NCBI GenBank assembly: GCA_008694505.1
Contig: VZDJ01000048.1
Coordinates: forward strand, 310,001 to 374,000
Source of the DNA: Cyanoderma ruficeps
Lineage: Eukaryota; Chordata; Aves; Passeriformes; Timaliidae
Direction: 5' to 3'
DNA: 64,000 bases
Shown here: positions 36,185-49,438 of the stretch, one piece after another
Layout of the letters: each line of letters starts with the position of its first letter
How positions within the stretch are numbered: position 1 is the stretch's first letter
Made by a program: the position numbers and the translations under genes
Notes under the pieces: model-generated
Seen by the model: only the letters and a program-made list of their open reading frames with translations
Told to the model about the DNA's origin: nothing
Database searches by the model: none

Positions 36185-39100
36185 GTAAGTAGTATTCAAT
36201 GGGCACAGGGCAGTTTTAACAATTAAACATTTTAGCTGTTTACAGATTGAACTCTCTGATCTAAACTTCAGGTTTTTATTCTCACATATTTCTGTTCAAT
36301 GAAATTTTAGAGTTTTTTCTGAAAAAAAAAAAAATCTGAATTCACAGCTAGAGTATTCTCTCCTCCCCAGCATGTTTGGTGTAAATTCTAAGGATAGCAA
36401 TACTTAGTCTGCTTGGATGAATTAACCCATGGCCCCAAAGTTTTCGCTTTTTGTGAAAATTCATTTTCTTCATTTGTCCTACTATTGATCTTGGTATTTG
36501 TAAGTATCAGAGCATAGGTTATCTTCTCTGAGGTAGCAGAGAATTCTTAACACAGGAAAGGCACAAATTGTTAATGCCCGCTGTGAACTGATTCTGCAGG
36601 ACTAGATCTACGAGCCTGGTGCCAAGAGGTGTCTCAGCAGCACAAAGTCAAAACCTGCAGACATGAGAAGCAGGTCTGTGCATTGCCAGAAAGGCTTCCC
36701 CAAATCCTGCTCTGTAGAACTGCTAGGCTAAATTGAGATGCCCTGTGTCTACAAGAGAGCTGAAGAAATCAAGTTTTCCAAGGTTATAAACTCTTCAATA
36801 AAGAAAGAGTCAGTGTTTGTGTTTTAAAGTTCATAATGCCATATGCAGACATCTATTTTCAGCATTGGTGAAAACCATCAAGGAAGAATACATCTTGCTG
36901 TGGTGGGCTAGGAATTGCACTGTACTGTGGTGGATTTACAGCAGAATTCTATCTGAAAAGAGATTTTGCCCTTCTGTGTGCCTATTCAAATGCTGTGTTC
37001 ATGAGAGAGATTTGATACTGCCTCTGTTACTAAATCAAAAACTCATTTGGCATCAGCTGCTTCAGATTAAATAAATTTGATTTGGAGTAACTAAATCAAT
37101 TTGAAAAGGCAAATGCATTAATAAGAACAAGAGATTCTGAATATGGTGCAAAAAGTCCTCCTGTGGACACAAAGAGCGAGGAGCAGGAAAGGGTTTCAGC
37201 ACTTCTGCTCACTGAGGTGGCACCCAACTGAGTGTTGCACCAAGCAGCAGTTTTCCCTCAGCTTCTGAAAGGTGGAGGGGCTCTGCTGATCACCCAGCAT
37301 AAAACTCTCATTCTGAGGTGTCTGTCTTTTTCTGAGCTGTATAGGTACCTGCATTTAATAGGCTGAGAAGCAGTTTTGTGTTTGAGATTGAAGAAATAGT
37401 CCTATCAAGCAACTCCAAGCAACTCCTTTAGTGCCAGGCAATGGCCATAAAGAGATTTTCTTATGTTGTTTGTACGAGATCTAATGAATATGCATATACT
37501 GAAAGTACATTTACCTCTATTGCAGACAGACAGACAACTCTAATTGTTCTCTCAAATGACTGGAATTCATGCAGACATGATTGATGCAGGGAAGAGCTCA
37601 TGTTAATATGTTCTACTTCTTGGAAAAGGATTACATGAGCACTGAACAAACCAGACTCCAACAGGTTCCCAGAAGCCTGATGCATGTTTAGCATTTACCT
37701 TAACTGTGACTTGAATAAAAGCAATCCAACATTTTTTCCGACTTCTGAATGTTTATTTTCTTATCCATAGAAAATATTTTTTATACCCATGTGTCTATTT
37801 TAAAATGTTTTCTATGAAATAATACAAGCAAACAAACGTAAAAGCCAAAAGTAGGAGTCTTATAATGAAGATACTTTTGTGTACAGGATAAGAAAAGGAT
37901 CATATTGCATAGAAAATGTCTTTGAATGGCCCTGCATGACCATTCTGAGAAATTTGGAACAGTTGCAGAAAGAAATTGTGGCCTTAAAACTGACAAGCCT
38001 TTTTGAGACATCATCTCATCTGCATTGACAGTGAGTTCTGCAAGCAATGCAGCCAACTTGCTTCTTACAAAATAAAATTTCAGAGCATGCTGGCACAAAA
38101 GCAATAAGCTTTTCTGTGCAAATTTTAGCCTCTGGTACATGAATCTGATATTTCAAAACAACAGAATTATTTTCTTGACAAATGTTTGGTGGACAAACTG
38201 AGAATAGAAACTGGCAGAGGAACATTTCATTCATATTATCTCATTTGTAAACCAGGTATGAGCTTGGAAAAAATCAGTGGTTATCCTGGTAATCCTTTTA
38301 CTTAGTCAGTATAATTCTATTACCTTTAGAGAATAGGAACCTGCTTTACAGCAGTCATTCTCAGGATGCTTTACAATTTCAGGTGCAGCCCAAGATAACC
38401 ATTGACTTCAGCTTACATGTCTGTGTCAGTGCAAGGAGCCATCCCAGACAGGCTTACAGCAGGACCAGGTGTGTTCAGAGTTATCCAAGCTCTTGGTGTA
38501 GCAGTGGACTTCCCTTCATCAGAGCTGAAAATGCAGAGTTTCCTCACACATGTGTTGTACAGACTTTCTGCTTTGACTGTACCTAAAGTAAAAATGTTTT
38601 GTAAGTAGCAAGATGACTTTAACATGAACTACTATTCCATGAAGTTTACTTCTAATGTGCAATTGATTATTTGTATCTTTGTGTACCTAATAAAATATGT
38701 TTACTAAGCAAATGTGTGTGGCTTTTTGTGCAAAGAAAGCATGCAGCTGATGGAAGAAGAATTCTGATGAGTGTGGTATACCAGCATTTTAACATTATTG
38801 TTTCTGAATAAGTTTTCTAACAGCACTCTGACACTCTGTTTTGTATCCCAGCAAAATCTTTATTTAAGAAGACTGAGTTCTTCTAAAAATACCATTGTGT
38901 CCTAGAAGGCATTGAAAACTTAAACATACTAAAAATTACGTCTACTTCAAAGAGTTTATATACTGTATTGGAAAAATAAAGAGATTTTTTGTTTCCACTG
39001 ACTTCTGCAGACAGCTGGAAGTAAAATTTCTAACCTATCTAAATTGCTTAAAAATACTTTATTTGGGAAATTGCATTTCTTTATATGGTATCATTCCATT

Positions 39101-41149
39101 TTGATGTTGGATGATATGTTCAAAGGGATGAGCTTGAGATATCAAAAGGGATCTGACAGCAAGATATTCTCTTTGAGGAAATCTTGACCTTGCAACCTGG
39201 TCCAAAATACTGACATTCATCATTCTCCTCATGCTCCAGTCCCAACCACTCTTATATATTCTCTCTCCTACAGAGAAAAAATTGTGGGGTTTTCTTTTAG
39301 CTCTATGGGATTTGTGTGCTTGGAGCTTAAATTTGGGCTGTCCTCTGAGATCATTACATGATAAGAGAGATGCAAAACAGTTGTTTGAGAGCATTTGAAA
39401 TCATTTTAATAGTTAGAATTGAATTATTGTAAAGTCATTAGAACTTCAAAAAGTCATATCTGTTTGATTTAGGATGAAAGATTATATATTAAAAGTAAGA
39501 TAATTGGCATGTAATGCATAGAGGATTCTTATCTTCTATCTAGAGCTTCATAACTCTAAAGAAATGATTTCTCAGCATTCAAAATGTGCTTTTTTAAAAA
39601 AAATATAATTGTTAGAGCTTTAAATACAGAGCAAGAGAGGAATTGAATCTGTGACTGAGTTTCTTAAGTTAACCGTAGAAGAACTTTTACACCTTCATAC
39701 GTCTGCCCAGCTGTATTAAAAATCCCTGATGAAAACTTTTTCAGTAAAAATCCAAGTTGCTGAGATTTTAATGCCAAAAACACGTTGCCTTTGACATAAA
39801 CATTGCCTTGACAAGTCAAAAAATGAGATGCAGTTTATGGGGCAATTCTGATGGTTGAACATTGACAAACTGATACAGAGAACCTATATAAAACACAAAA
39901 AGAAAATTTGTCATCTGGAAAGCAGTAGCAGGAGCTACATTATTTGTTGGTAATGCTGATTTCTCATCTTTATACTGCTTACTCTCTTTACCTCTGTTCC
40001 TCTGTGTGTTGCTCCTGAGGATTGAAAGCTAAATGCCACCTGTAACCTGCAAATGGAAATAAATCGACCACCACACAATGTGTGCTTTTTTCATCTGGTG
40101 CTTAAGAGTTTTAGCCTTAAAAGTTGACAGAAAACCAAAAATTATAACCTTAGCTGTCAGGTAACCTTTTGAAGACCTGTATGTTCTCTCTGTCATTGAA
40201 AGGCATGCTTTTTCCTATCAAGCAAATCCAGTAAAATGAACGCAAATACACAATCATATCTGAGAAATTTTGTTTTCATTTCAAAATTACAAAATAAGGA
40301 AAGATTTCTTGATACATTTGAAGTCAGGAATATTAACTGTGTGATATCATTACTGTACTGTAGCATTCCACAAGCTATCTTTTATCTTAAAATTTAATTA
40401 CATTTTGTGAAGTAGCTATTTTTCTTTCATCTTTAGTACTGTTGTTCTACTGTTGATATATTACTCTGCTACGTAACACCTCTCTCTTTGTATCATTGGA
40501 CCCAATTCTGTGTCACTTAACATTTCCTTGAGAGATACGATTCGACATTCCATGATAATAATATTTTTATGTTTAATCAACCATAAATTTTCGAGTGTAC
40601 AGAGCAGAAACCCTTGCTTCAGTTCATTATTTTTATATCTTCTGTGAGAGAACAGAGATGTAACAAGAAAAAACCCTCTTCTCCTGATTTTCATCATACT
40701 TTTCCTATCAACACTTACTAGCGGGAACCATTAATCTGCAGTTAGAAATTTAATTCTGTGTTTGCTGTAGTACTTTCCACCTCCTTGCTGACCCCCTCAG
40801 CTGAGCAAGTCCAGCTGTTTGTATTACTGCACCCTGAACCTGGCTGTGGAACCACTGTAACCTGAGAATTCCTATTTTGGCCATCATTTATCTACCATCA
40901 GTGCCCTGACCTGGTTCTTTCTGTTGCTCAGAAAACACTTATACAATAGGCCACTGAAAGAAAAGGACTTTTAAGGTATTTAATTAGAGTGGTTTTTTGC
41001 CATTTCCAATGTGTAGCCTTCTCATGTCAATCTGTTTGGTAGCACTCTGAAGTTTTACTTCAACTCTCCTTTGAAAAGTCAAGTCACAGCTCTTTTGGCC
41101 TTGGAGAGGTGCTGTGGTGAAAAGAATAAAAGGAAAAGGAGTACAATGG

Positions 41150-41567
41150 TAGGACAATTAGGATTTCATGGGACCTTAAAGACCATCTAGTTCCAGCCCC
41201 TTCACCATGCACAGGGGTGCCACTTGCTAGACCAGATCACTCATGGTCCCATCCAGCCTGGCCCTAAACACTTCCAGGGATGGAGCATGCACAACCTCTC
41301 AGGCTGTTTTGTTCAAGTGCTTTGCCACCCTCTGACCCAAGAATTTCTTCATACCACCTAGTCTAAACCATCCCCTTTTTTCAGTTTAAAACCATTTCCC
41401 CTCACTATAAAATGTCCCATATTAATAGTCCCTCTCCCTAATTTTTAAAGCTTCCTTGAAGTACTGAAAAGCTGCAATGAGGTGTCCCTGAAGCCTTCTC
41501 CTCTCCTTTCTTAATAACTACAGCTCTTTCAGCCCAGCTGTCTCAACCTATCTGACTAATGCTAAAG
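41150..41567 (-). mobile_element. CR1 LINE 3'-region fragment, minus strand
   Basis: Plus-strand reading follows the reverse complement of the CR1 3' region in order: accttaaagaccatctagtt, ccagccccttcaccatgcac, ctagaccagatcactcatgg, cacttccagggatggagcat, caagaatttcttcataccac, ttcagtttaaaaccatttcc, and aagccttctcctctcc. The element's 3' end is at the left. The copy is about 420 bases, 5'-truncated and diverged, with a degraded terminal octamer. Confidence 0.93.
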
Positions 41568-43810
41568 ACTCAGAAATATGTTTTACAGGAATTTACTCAG
41601 AACCAGCAGCAAGTCTGTCATTGTGCCATGCCCTGCTTAGCATTCAAAAAGTGTATGCTTCACAGAGTTAAATAAACTGGCAAAGACAGATGTTGCCTTT
41701 TTCCATCTGAAAGTAGTGAGCTTCGAACATTCCACTGCAGCCCTTGAAAGTTCATCATCAAGACCTGAAAACAAGGTCCTTGGATTGCTCTGTGGCATTT
41801 TCAATCTTTCTTTGAGACTGTGATCTTATCCTTTTTCTTCTTTTTTTTTTTTCTTTTTTCTGCTATTTCATTCCTCATTCATTTAGTAGTTGCATTGATC
41901 TGTGAAACTCACGTTTAAGATTCTTGGGTGTTGTTTCTACTTTAAAAAAAATTGTATATTGTGAGAAAAGGATATTTGGCAAAGTTTAAAAAAGGAAGCT
42001 CATTGGTGAAGAATAATCAAATGAAAAAGACAGGCAGCATGATTTTGTTCCTTGATAGAAATACAAATTTCTCTCAGTTGCATTACTTTTTACCTTTGGA
42101 TATAGTTCTCTGACCATTTTTTTTTTCCTCATAAATCTCAAACACAGATAAAAGGGAAATTTGCTTTTGGATAGGGCTAGGATGTTCATTTTTGAGAAAG
42201 TTGGATGTGTTCAGACAAGGCTCAGAGTTATTATCCCCTTGTGCTATTGGAATCAAGAGAAAACAGAAACCTTAAATTCTGAGAGGTGATTCTGAGATTA
42301 CAGTTCCTGAAAATTCGATATTTGATTGAATTACTCATGGTTAATTCAGCTATTTAGTATGAACCTGTTAGACACAGAATGTACACCTCTAATTGTTCAG
42401 TCTGCAAATCAAAGAGCATTTCACAGCCTGTTTTGTCTTGGTCTCAGAGCAAGATTAATGCAGTTTTGACTAAAGTATTTTTAAGTTTCTCCTCTTGGGT
42501 TGATTGATTTTTCTTGCAGTTTCAAAAAGAACATTTCAGGTCAATCAGAAATATTCAACAAAATAAAGTTGAAAAATATTTTAAGTAGAAAGGAACACAG
42601 AAATTTACATAAGATGATACACATGTATTTTAAATTTAATGTTAAATCACATTTGAAGGGGTAAAAATATATTCTCAGATCAGTGAAATTAACTGCTTCA
42701 ACTGGAAAATATTAATACTTTGCAGGCTTCAGAATTCTTCTTCCTTGCAGTGCTACCTTTTCCCTGAAACAATGCAAAGAAAGATGATACATTTTCTAAG
42801 AATTCTGCTGCTTGTCAAACTAATTTTTTATGAAAAAGTTTGATCATAATCTTTGCTATATATTCGTCTATTGAAAATATTTATGTATGAGAAATATAAA
42901 ACAATTTATATAAAATATATATGAATAATTTTTGTAACTTATTTTAAATGTGCTACAGAGTTAAAAACACAACACATTATCATCAGCTTTCATGATCTGG
43001 GTTGTATTACAACTTTTATTTGAAACAGCATTTCCTAATCTGTCTGTAAAGTAATAAAATCTCTACATCGGTCTTTTTGTACTCCTGCTATGTGGTCAAA
43101 GCAAGTGAGATCAAGTTGCTCAGGACTTGAGATCTGATTATACAACAGGAGAATCCACAGATTCTTCATCAACATCAACCTACATCTATTATAGTTCTAG
43201 TAAAATGGCACTAGAATTTGTCTCCTCCATTTAAACATCTTCTTGCCTCAACTTGTCAGAGTTTCTGGGTTCAGTGGAGGAAGGAGCCCTCTGACATTTC
43301 TACCTCCTGCATGTTGAAGGTGTTTTGTGCTAAATTTCTCAAACAAGGAAAGGCCTAGAATCATGACACCACAATTAGACATTAATATAATTATGAAAAA
43401 TCTCTCAGCATTGGATGTTTTTCCAACCCTCTTTCCTGTTCTGACTTTTGTTGATTTGTCTCTGTGATGATTCCTCATTTGCAAGACACATTTAGTGCAA
43501 TGACTTTCTATGGTTACTTACTTTTCCATGATGATTGCATAATAACATATCTTCATACCCTAGAAGGTATTGCATAAGAGAGGGTGTTGCATGCAATTTG
43601 CTTCAGAGCCTACAAAAGAAGATAGTGTTTCCCACTGCTATCTTTTTGAAATAGTGACTCTCTCAGGGCTGTAAAAAATAAAAGCCTCTAGAAACAATTA
43701 TGGGGTTTGGGTTTTTTTCTGAGTACCCATGTCCTAGAGAATGGATGAAGCAGGATTTCTTGGATTGCATCTCTGACCTCTTCAGAAGAATATGTTTTTC
43801 TTCTTTTCAG

Positions 43811-43859
43811 CTACATCATCTTTCTGACTGTCCAGCAAGGCTGATATGCTGGTGATCAG
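43811..43859 (+). other. Candidate non-coding exon, 49 bp
   Basis: It is preceded by a strong polypyrimidine tract and acceptor (gtttttcttcttttcag, ending 43810) and followed by a good donor (CAG|GTAACA, GT at 43860-43861). All three forward frames contain a stop inside the 49 bases, so any exon here would be non-coding. A second segment with equally good signals follows about 270 bases downstream, which is why I list it. There is no transcript evidence. Confidence 0.22.
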
Positions 43860-44128
43860 GTAACATGAGATACTGGAATGGTAGGGACATGGCAATCAAA
43901 ACTCATATGTTCCATCTTACATAGCTTCTGTGGGATTAACCATCCTTCACAGAGAGCTCTTTCACAAGAGTATTTTCAAGCATGAAATGTATAATCTATG
44001 ATATTGGGAGACATGGCACTGCACAGCAGAGAGGTTGAGAGGAGATTTAAAGCTGAAAAGGAAGTGAGATTGTCTTAGCACTGCAGTCTGGATCAGTACC
44101 ATTAGTGGATCACTCTCTTTTCTTTCAG

Positions 44129-44188
44129 ATTTTTCTTCAACTGGCATGGCTTCAGCAGAATGCTAAGTATGATGGCTGATTGTAACAG
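44129..44188 (+). other. Candidate non-coding exon, 60 bp
   Basis: It is bounded by an acceptor with a long pyrimidine tract (cactctcttttctttcag, ending 44128) and the donor ACAG|GTAAAA (GT at 44189-44190). With the segment at 43811-43859 it makes two consecutive exon-like units on the same strand. The intervening 269 bases would be a short intron by bird standards but a possible one. Confidence 0.22.
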
Positions 44189-44201
44189 GTAAAATGAGAA
44201 G

Positions 44202-44218
44202 CTTTTTTTTTTTTTTTC
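44202..44218. repeat. Poly-T tract
   Basis: An uninterrupted run of about 17 T directly after agaagc. No adjoining element explains it as a retrotransposon tail. Confidence 0.9.
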
Positions 44219-47200
44219 ATATTTGGACGACTGTTTAATGAGGAGGGAGCTGTCAAAGCAATTGGTCCTTCTAGTCCTACAACAAAAATCTGGGATTCGA
44301 GATTAAGGTTCCTATGTGTCATTCATTCCCATCTCATCTTCCAGATAGGCCCATACAGGTGACTGCTAGCTCCATGCAGCAAAGTCCTTCCTGCCCTAGA
44401 TGGTCTTGATCCCAAGTCAGATCAGCTTCTCTATCCAGACACTTATTCTGTGCCTGTAGTAAAAATCTACCCATCCTTGCTATGCTACCTGGCCTCCTGC
44501 ACTAGGAAGATATCTCACTGTCTTGTCTTGTACTCAGAATATTCTTCATAATGAAACATAACCTAGCATGGGATCATCCTTTCTTTGAAGGATATTGAAG
44601 GGGAAGTAGTGGAAATGGGATACATCACAGAGAGAGAGACTGAGAGTAGGGGATTGGGAAGTTTTAAGAGACTTCAGAAGGCAGGATCCCACCTTCTTCC
44701 TCAAATAGCCTTCAGGCTGTTACCAGACATTGCACTGGGACTACAAACCCTCTATTCTACCTTTCTTCTAATCATCTGTGAAGAAGTGGTCTTGTCCTCC
44801 ATTTTTCACACAAGTACCTATGACAGAAAGAATATAAACAGGGCTAAGTATTTCATAGTGTTGAAGCTACTGATAAAACTCCTCTGTTTCTTCAGGCACA
44901 TTTCAAACTACCAGAACTACTCCTATCAGTGCTTATAGGAATGTTACATCTTCAACAAAAACTGCTGGTTGAATATTTTTTAACTAAAAATCAATTCTGT
45001 GTTTTGCAATACTGCTGTCAAAAATTGCACCAGAACCAAATGCAATTTTCCCTGTAATTGTGAATCTGATACACAACACTCACTAAAACTGGTATATCCC
45101 TTAGTGAGAAACTGAAGGAGTTGGAAACTTTTCAATTAAGTTCTTTTACCATGGGAAAATTCAGGTTGCTCAGTCTAGATCCTTTATTGGAATATATCTG
45201 CTTCAACAAAACTCAGCTCCAGAATATTTCATGGTTAAGACATTTTTGTGTATTTTGTTGTTCTTGACTATTTTGCCAGTTTTCATTCTTTGCACTTTGT
45301 ATTAGAATTTCATGCTAAATGCCAAAGTCATATTTTTGAAGAGATAGAAAGCATGATTTCTAGCTAGTTTTCATCAAACCTTAAGGCAGTCCTTGAAATT
45401 TAATAAATTCAATTTCACTTTGAGAAAGGGAACAGAAATATAAGTACTGCAAGATAGATAAGCTTCTTTTAACTAGAATCTTCCTTGCTTTTTATTATGA
45501 TGATTTTGTATATTTTGGTAGGTACAAAGAATATTAAATAACATACAGCATCTGATTAGGGACCATTATCTGAACACAGCATTAGAACAAACCGCTTCTT
45601 ACTGCATATTTTAGTATTTTTTCTTTTACTTTGTATTTCCATTTCAAAGGACACTTCCATTTAAATCCTATCAACATGTGTTAATAATTTTTTATTCCTT
45701 ACTGATGCAGCTTCTGTATGGAGTGTTCAGTATAAGCAGCCCAACTCTTACTTCATTCTGCTTCAATGACTTTTTATATCTCCTGCCACAGACAGTTTAT
45801 GTTTTTATTGGTGATTCTCTTATCAGGATTTAGTTTAATATAAAATTAATTGGAAAAGAAAATTGCATGCTCCTGCTTCATTTGGAAGATTATTATTTTT
45901 AAAAGTGATAATTCAGTGCACAAGTGGAGAAATTAATCCTGATCTAAATAAAGTGATCAAGAAAGTAGCTATTGTCTCATTGTCTCATAGTTTGAATGTA
46001 TGTTCAATCACTCATCTAGCCAGATTGTACCCTCTCCAATACCTGTTAATAATCCAACATCTCTGATTTAATACGGAGATAAATCAAAGAAGAGCCATAA
46101 TCACCAGAATTAACAAAAATAATGGGAAAGATGACTCTAGTGTTTAAACTTAGGTGCATTAAATCACATGGCAAATTTAAAATGGCATGAAAAACTGAAG
46201 TACAGCTTTTCTTGCTGAGAAATATATGTTAGTCATATTTCTAATTTTAATTTCTTTTTATTCTTTACACTGTGAATAATTAACCTTTTTTGATGACTTA
46301 CACTTTTTAAAAATGAAATACGACCTGTGTAAGCCATTATGATGTTACATGTACTGTCAAAATGGAGCCATTCACGTCACAGATGTGTATTTCATAGAAA
46401 GATGGAATAAGTTGAAATCCCAAATATCTCCAGGAGTATTGAAGTATTGGAGGAAATTCTAGTTGCGTTCACTTCTTGAACCACTAGGCAAATCTAGAAG
46501 AAGAACATAAGACAGTTGGATTTTCCTAACTTCTCAGCAGCTTTATTGAAGATCTATTTTCATATGTAGATATAATAACTGTTTTGGTATTTTATATTAT
46601 CTCTCAGTGTTAATGGACTGCTGGAATATATTTTCTTCTTTTATGCCATAGAAATTTCACACTGAGACAGGACTTTCTTGATATGTGGGTCATCATCACA
46701 TATCTGTGGAGACTACAATAGTAGAGACCATGCATGATAATCGCTATAAAAGTAAACATTGACTAAAGTCTTTTCACAGTTCTTTATTTAAAAAAATGTT
46801 ATAATTTTAAATTAGGGGTATCAGAAAAGCTAGCAGGTGACACTATAAGCAAGCACATCATTACCAGCAAAGGATCAATAACTAATCCATAAAGTCACAG
46901 GATACTCTTGTATGTTGTGTTTGTGTCCCAGCATGCACTTAAGTCTCCTATTTTCAGATAGGAATATAATGGTAAAATAGATGTCTTCTACTGCTGCCAA
47001 AATGTCAGATGTCAGCTCACAGATGACAGGACTCTTTATCTTGACAGAAATATTACTGTCAAAGAATGGTGACTAGATGTAAAAGGACCAATTTTCATCT
47101 TTGTTAAAACAAGGACTATACTAGAACAAAAAATTAGTATTATGTCACTAACACAGAGAGACCATGGTTATGCTTTAGGCAGAAAGAAGATACTTAGCAC

Positions 47201-47328
47201 AGTTTAGGCCTGTACAAAATAAATATGAAATCAAACCAACTGGGCACTGTTTGGGCACTTGTAAAGTCAAAAGTGTTGATGAGTACCCTGAAAAACAAAA
47301 AGTCTGTTCTGACTTCCAGACAAGGAAA

Positions 47329-47351
47329 AAAAAATTAAAAAAAAAAAAAAG
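47329..47351. repeat. Poly-A tract
   Basis: Two A runs interrupted by TT: aaaaaaaaa, tt, then a longer run to about 47350. Avian CR1 elements do not end in poly-A, so this is simple-sequence DNA and not a CR1 tail. Confidence 0.85.
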
Positions 47352-48934
47352 GTGAGAAAGAGACACACATAATATCTTGGAAAGCTTTTTCTATTCTAAA
47401 AATGCATTCATTCAATTCCATTAAGCCATCTACTATCATTGCAAAGAAAAAAATAAGTACAAGAAGTCTAGATCTCATTGCTCATTAATCTGATGAAAAA
47501 CAGGCGCTTAATATTTAAATTTCTGCTACTCTAACATTGATTAAATACAGAGAAGAGATCTTTTGAATGACGACGAACAACTCACACAAGCAAAGGAGTA
47601 ATTAGTTATTATTCATCTTGGTTTACCTAATCTATAGTTCATGTTTGATAGGACTGTTATTCCTGGCCAAAATCCTGCAAAAATAAGACCTAAGGATTTG
47701 AAAGCACTCTGCAGTAAACAAACAAAAAAACAAAACCAAACAAAAACCCACACCAACTTTCATTTCCATTCAGATACTCTGTAATATATTCTGAGTTGTG
47801 AGGGACAAGTTTTAAAGATAATTACCTATGCAGAGGAAAAGGGTCCAATGGAACAGTACTTTTTTTTTGCTAAACAATGAATTAATACGTTTTTCCAGCT
47901 CCCAGACTTCTCCATACTTAACTGTTTGAAGTTGTCTCATTTTCTTGATATTAAAACTGCATAGATACTGCAATGACAATTTCAAACGGAACAACTTCAT
48001 ATATTCTGGTGCAGCAAATGTATTCTCCTATGATTCATATCCTTAACACAAACTGAATAAACTAACATTTGGTCAGTTATTTTTTTTATTTCATAATGTA
48101 GTTACAAAGAGATAATCTGAAAAGTTAATTTGATGTTTGTGGCATTCTTGGCCAGAAAACTGAAAGACAAAATGGTTTTGTCATAGGTATAATAAGCACA
48201 ATTCAGTAAAAGTTATTGAGCTTTTATAAGTTTAATACTGATTATCTCCCACATGTCAGATGTGAACTTCAGTGTCTTTTTTAAAAATTATATTAATATT
48301 TGTTCAGGTATTTTTCATGAGGGAGGAGTCAGAGAGCAGTTACAACAGCTGTAAAGATAAACTCCTGTGGTGTCTGGCATTTAGTTACAGTTTATTTTTG
48401 CCACCCATTTCTTAGACCAACAATACTACCAAGACAGAGAAAGCAGCTTCCTTTGCTCGGGAATTGACTTAAACATGAGAACCCTTGGAGGAAAAGGATG
48501 TAAGGTGAAGGTTTCAAACCTCCCATTGTACAGAAATCTTTTGGGAGGACTTTCAACCCAAGAATAAATCATGCAGTTTTCCATTTCCCTTTCTCATCCC
48601 AGAGAGGCCAATTCTTATCATGGTTGAGTAAAAACTGATCTTTAAGGCAGGAAAAAAAAAACCCTAAATGGTGTGAAAGCTAGGAGAATCCCCATGGGTT
48701 TTAGTTTGGGCAAAATTGAGTAGGTTGCATAGAAGATAAATACAATCCTTCTTATTCAAGCACTGTTGGTTGTATAGAATGGCTCTAAAACAAGAAATCT
48801 TTTGTCAAAGGTTTGCTCCTTTCAGAAAAAGAGAGAGGATTTGAACCATGATCATCCTTTGTCAGATGATTTATCCAAGCACAATCTGATGAGTAAAGTG
48901 GGACTGCATGCAGGAGATAGGTTGTTGCGGTGCA

Positions 48935-49438
48935 TGTTTCAGGTTTTTCCAATGTTCTGTATGTTTGTAATGGTTCTGTCCCAAACCCCCCCCCCAAACC
49001 CCCCTGATGGTATGGTCCCTGACCCTTTCTGTCCATCACCCTGCTAGAATTAGAAGATTCTGGGGATGAAGCCCCTGATTTGTCCAGGTAAATTAGATGC
49101 CACCTACACCTATTGTCTTTATAATACACCTTACTAACAATTGGTCTCTGACCCTTCCCTGCCCAAGAGACGCCCCTGGTACTTAACCTGAGGGCAGAGG
49201 AATTTCCTCTCTCTTAGACCTGGGATCTAGAACCCTCTCTACCTTTCATCTGCCCTTGAGAGGTTTCCTGGAGAAATACACCATCCAAACCCAGCGAGAG
49301 CTGCTCCTTTTCTCACAAGCCGCACTCCACGCTTCAGCCTGAGATCCAAGACCAGCAAGCCTCTGACCTATAGAATCCAGGGGCGAACTAGCTGGTAAAA
49401 GCAGACCCAGAAAGGGAATTTCTATAATAGGTTTTCCC
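48935..49438 (+). mobile_element. Possible ERV LTR or LTR fragment
   Basis: A GC-richer block stands out sharply from its AT-rich flanks. It begins TGTTTCAGG and includes tggtccctgaccctttctg, caattggtctctgacccttc, a possible degraded TATA (ggtacttaacctgagggcag), and ttgagaggtttcctggagaa followed by atacaccatcc, an arrangement that resembles passerine LTRs as I remember them. I see no clean CA terminus, target-site duplication or AATAAA, so the ends and orientation are uncertain. Non-coding by all readings. Confidence 0.42.
48980..49004 (-). other. C-rich tract, G-quadruplex motif on the minus strand
   Basis: The plus strand reads CCC, AAA, ten C, AAA, six C. The minus strand therefore has G6, T3, G10, T3, G3, enough for four G3 runs with short loops. 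It lies inside the LTR-like block at 48,935. The length of the C10 run may vary between individuals or be assembly-sensitive. Confidence 0.8.

Larger units (their letters stand above)
33503..41149. other. Unassigned non-coding DNA
   Basis: No repeat family recognised. It contains the hairpins at 35241 and 35703 and the exon-like frame near 36070, listed separately. Several isolated AATAAA signals occur (about 35329, 37716, 38690, 40059). A TATATAAAA string at about 39885 is followed 170 bases later by AATAAA, possibly a degraded LTR or a chance pair. Confidence 0.5.
41568..48934. other. Unassigned non-coding DNA
   Basis: No repeat family recognised. It contains poly-T/T-rich tracts at about 41837-41859 and 44202-44218, a poly-A tract at about 47329-47351, AT-rich DNA near 42,850-42,950, and the two splice-bounded segments near 43.8-44.2 kb. 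The 117-codon frame at 44585-44938 has no domain that I recognise. Confidence 0.5.

Noticed and set aside
44202..44218. Poly-T as the tail of a minus-strand processed pseudogene
   Set aside because: No adjoining gene-like sequence or target-site duplication was found.
44585..44938. A 117-codon plus-strand gene
   Set aside because: No recognisable domain and no supporting signals; the C-terminal part is the kind of low-information hydrophobic sequence that chance frames give.
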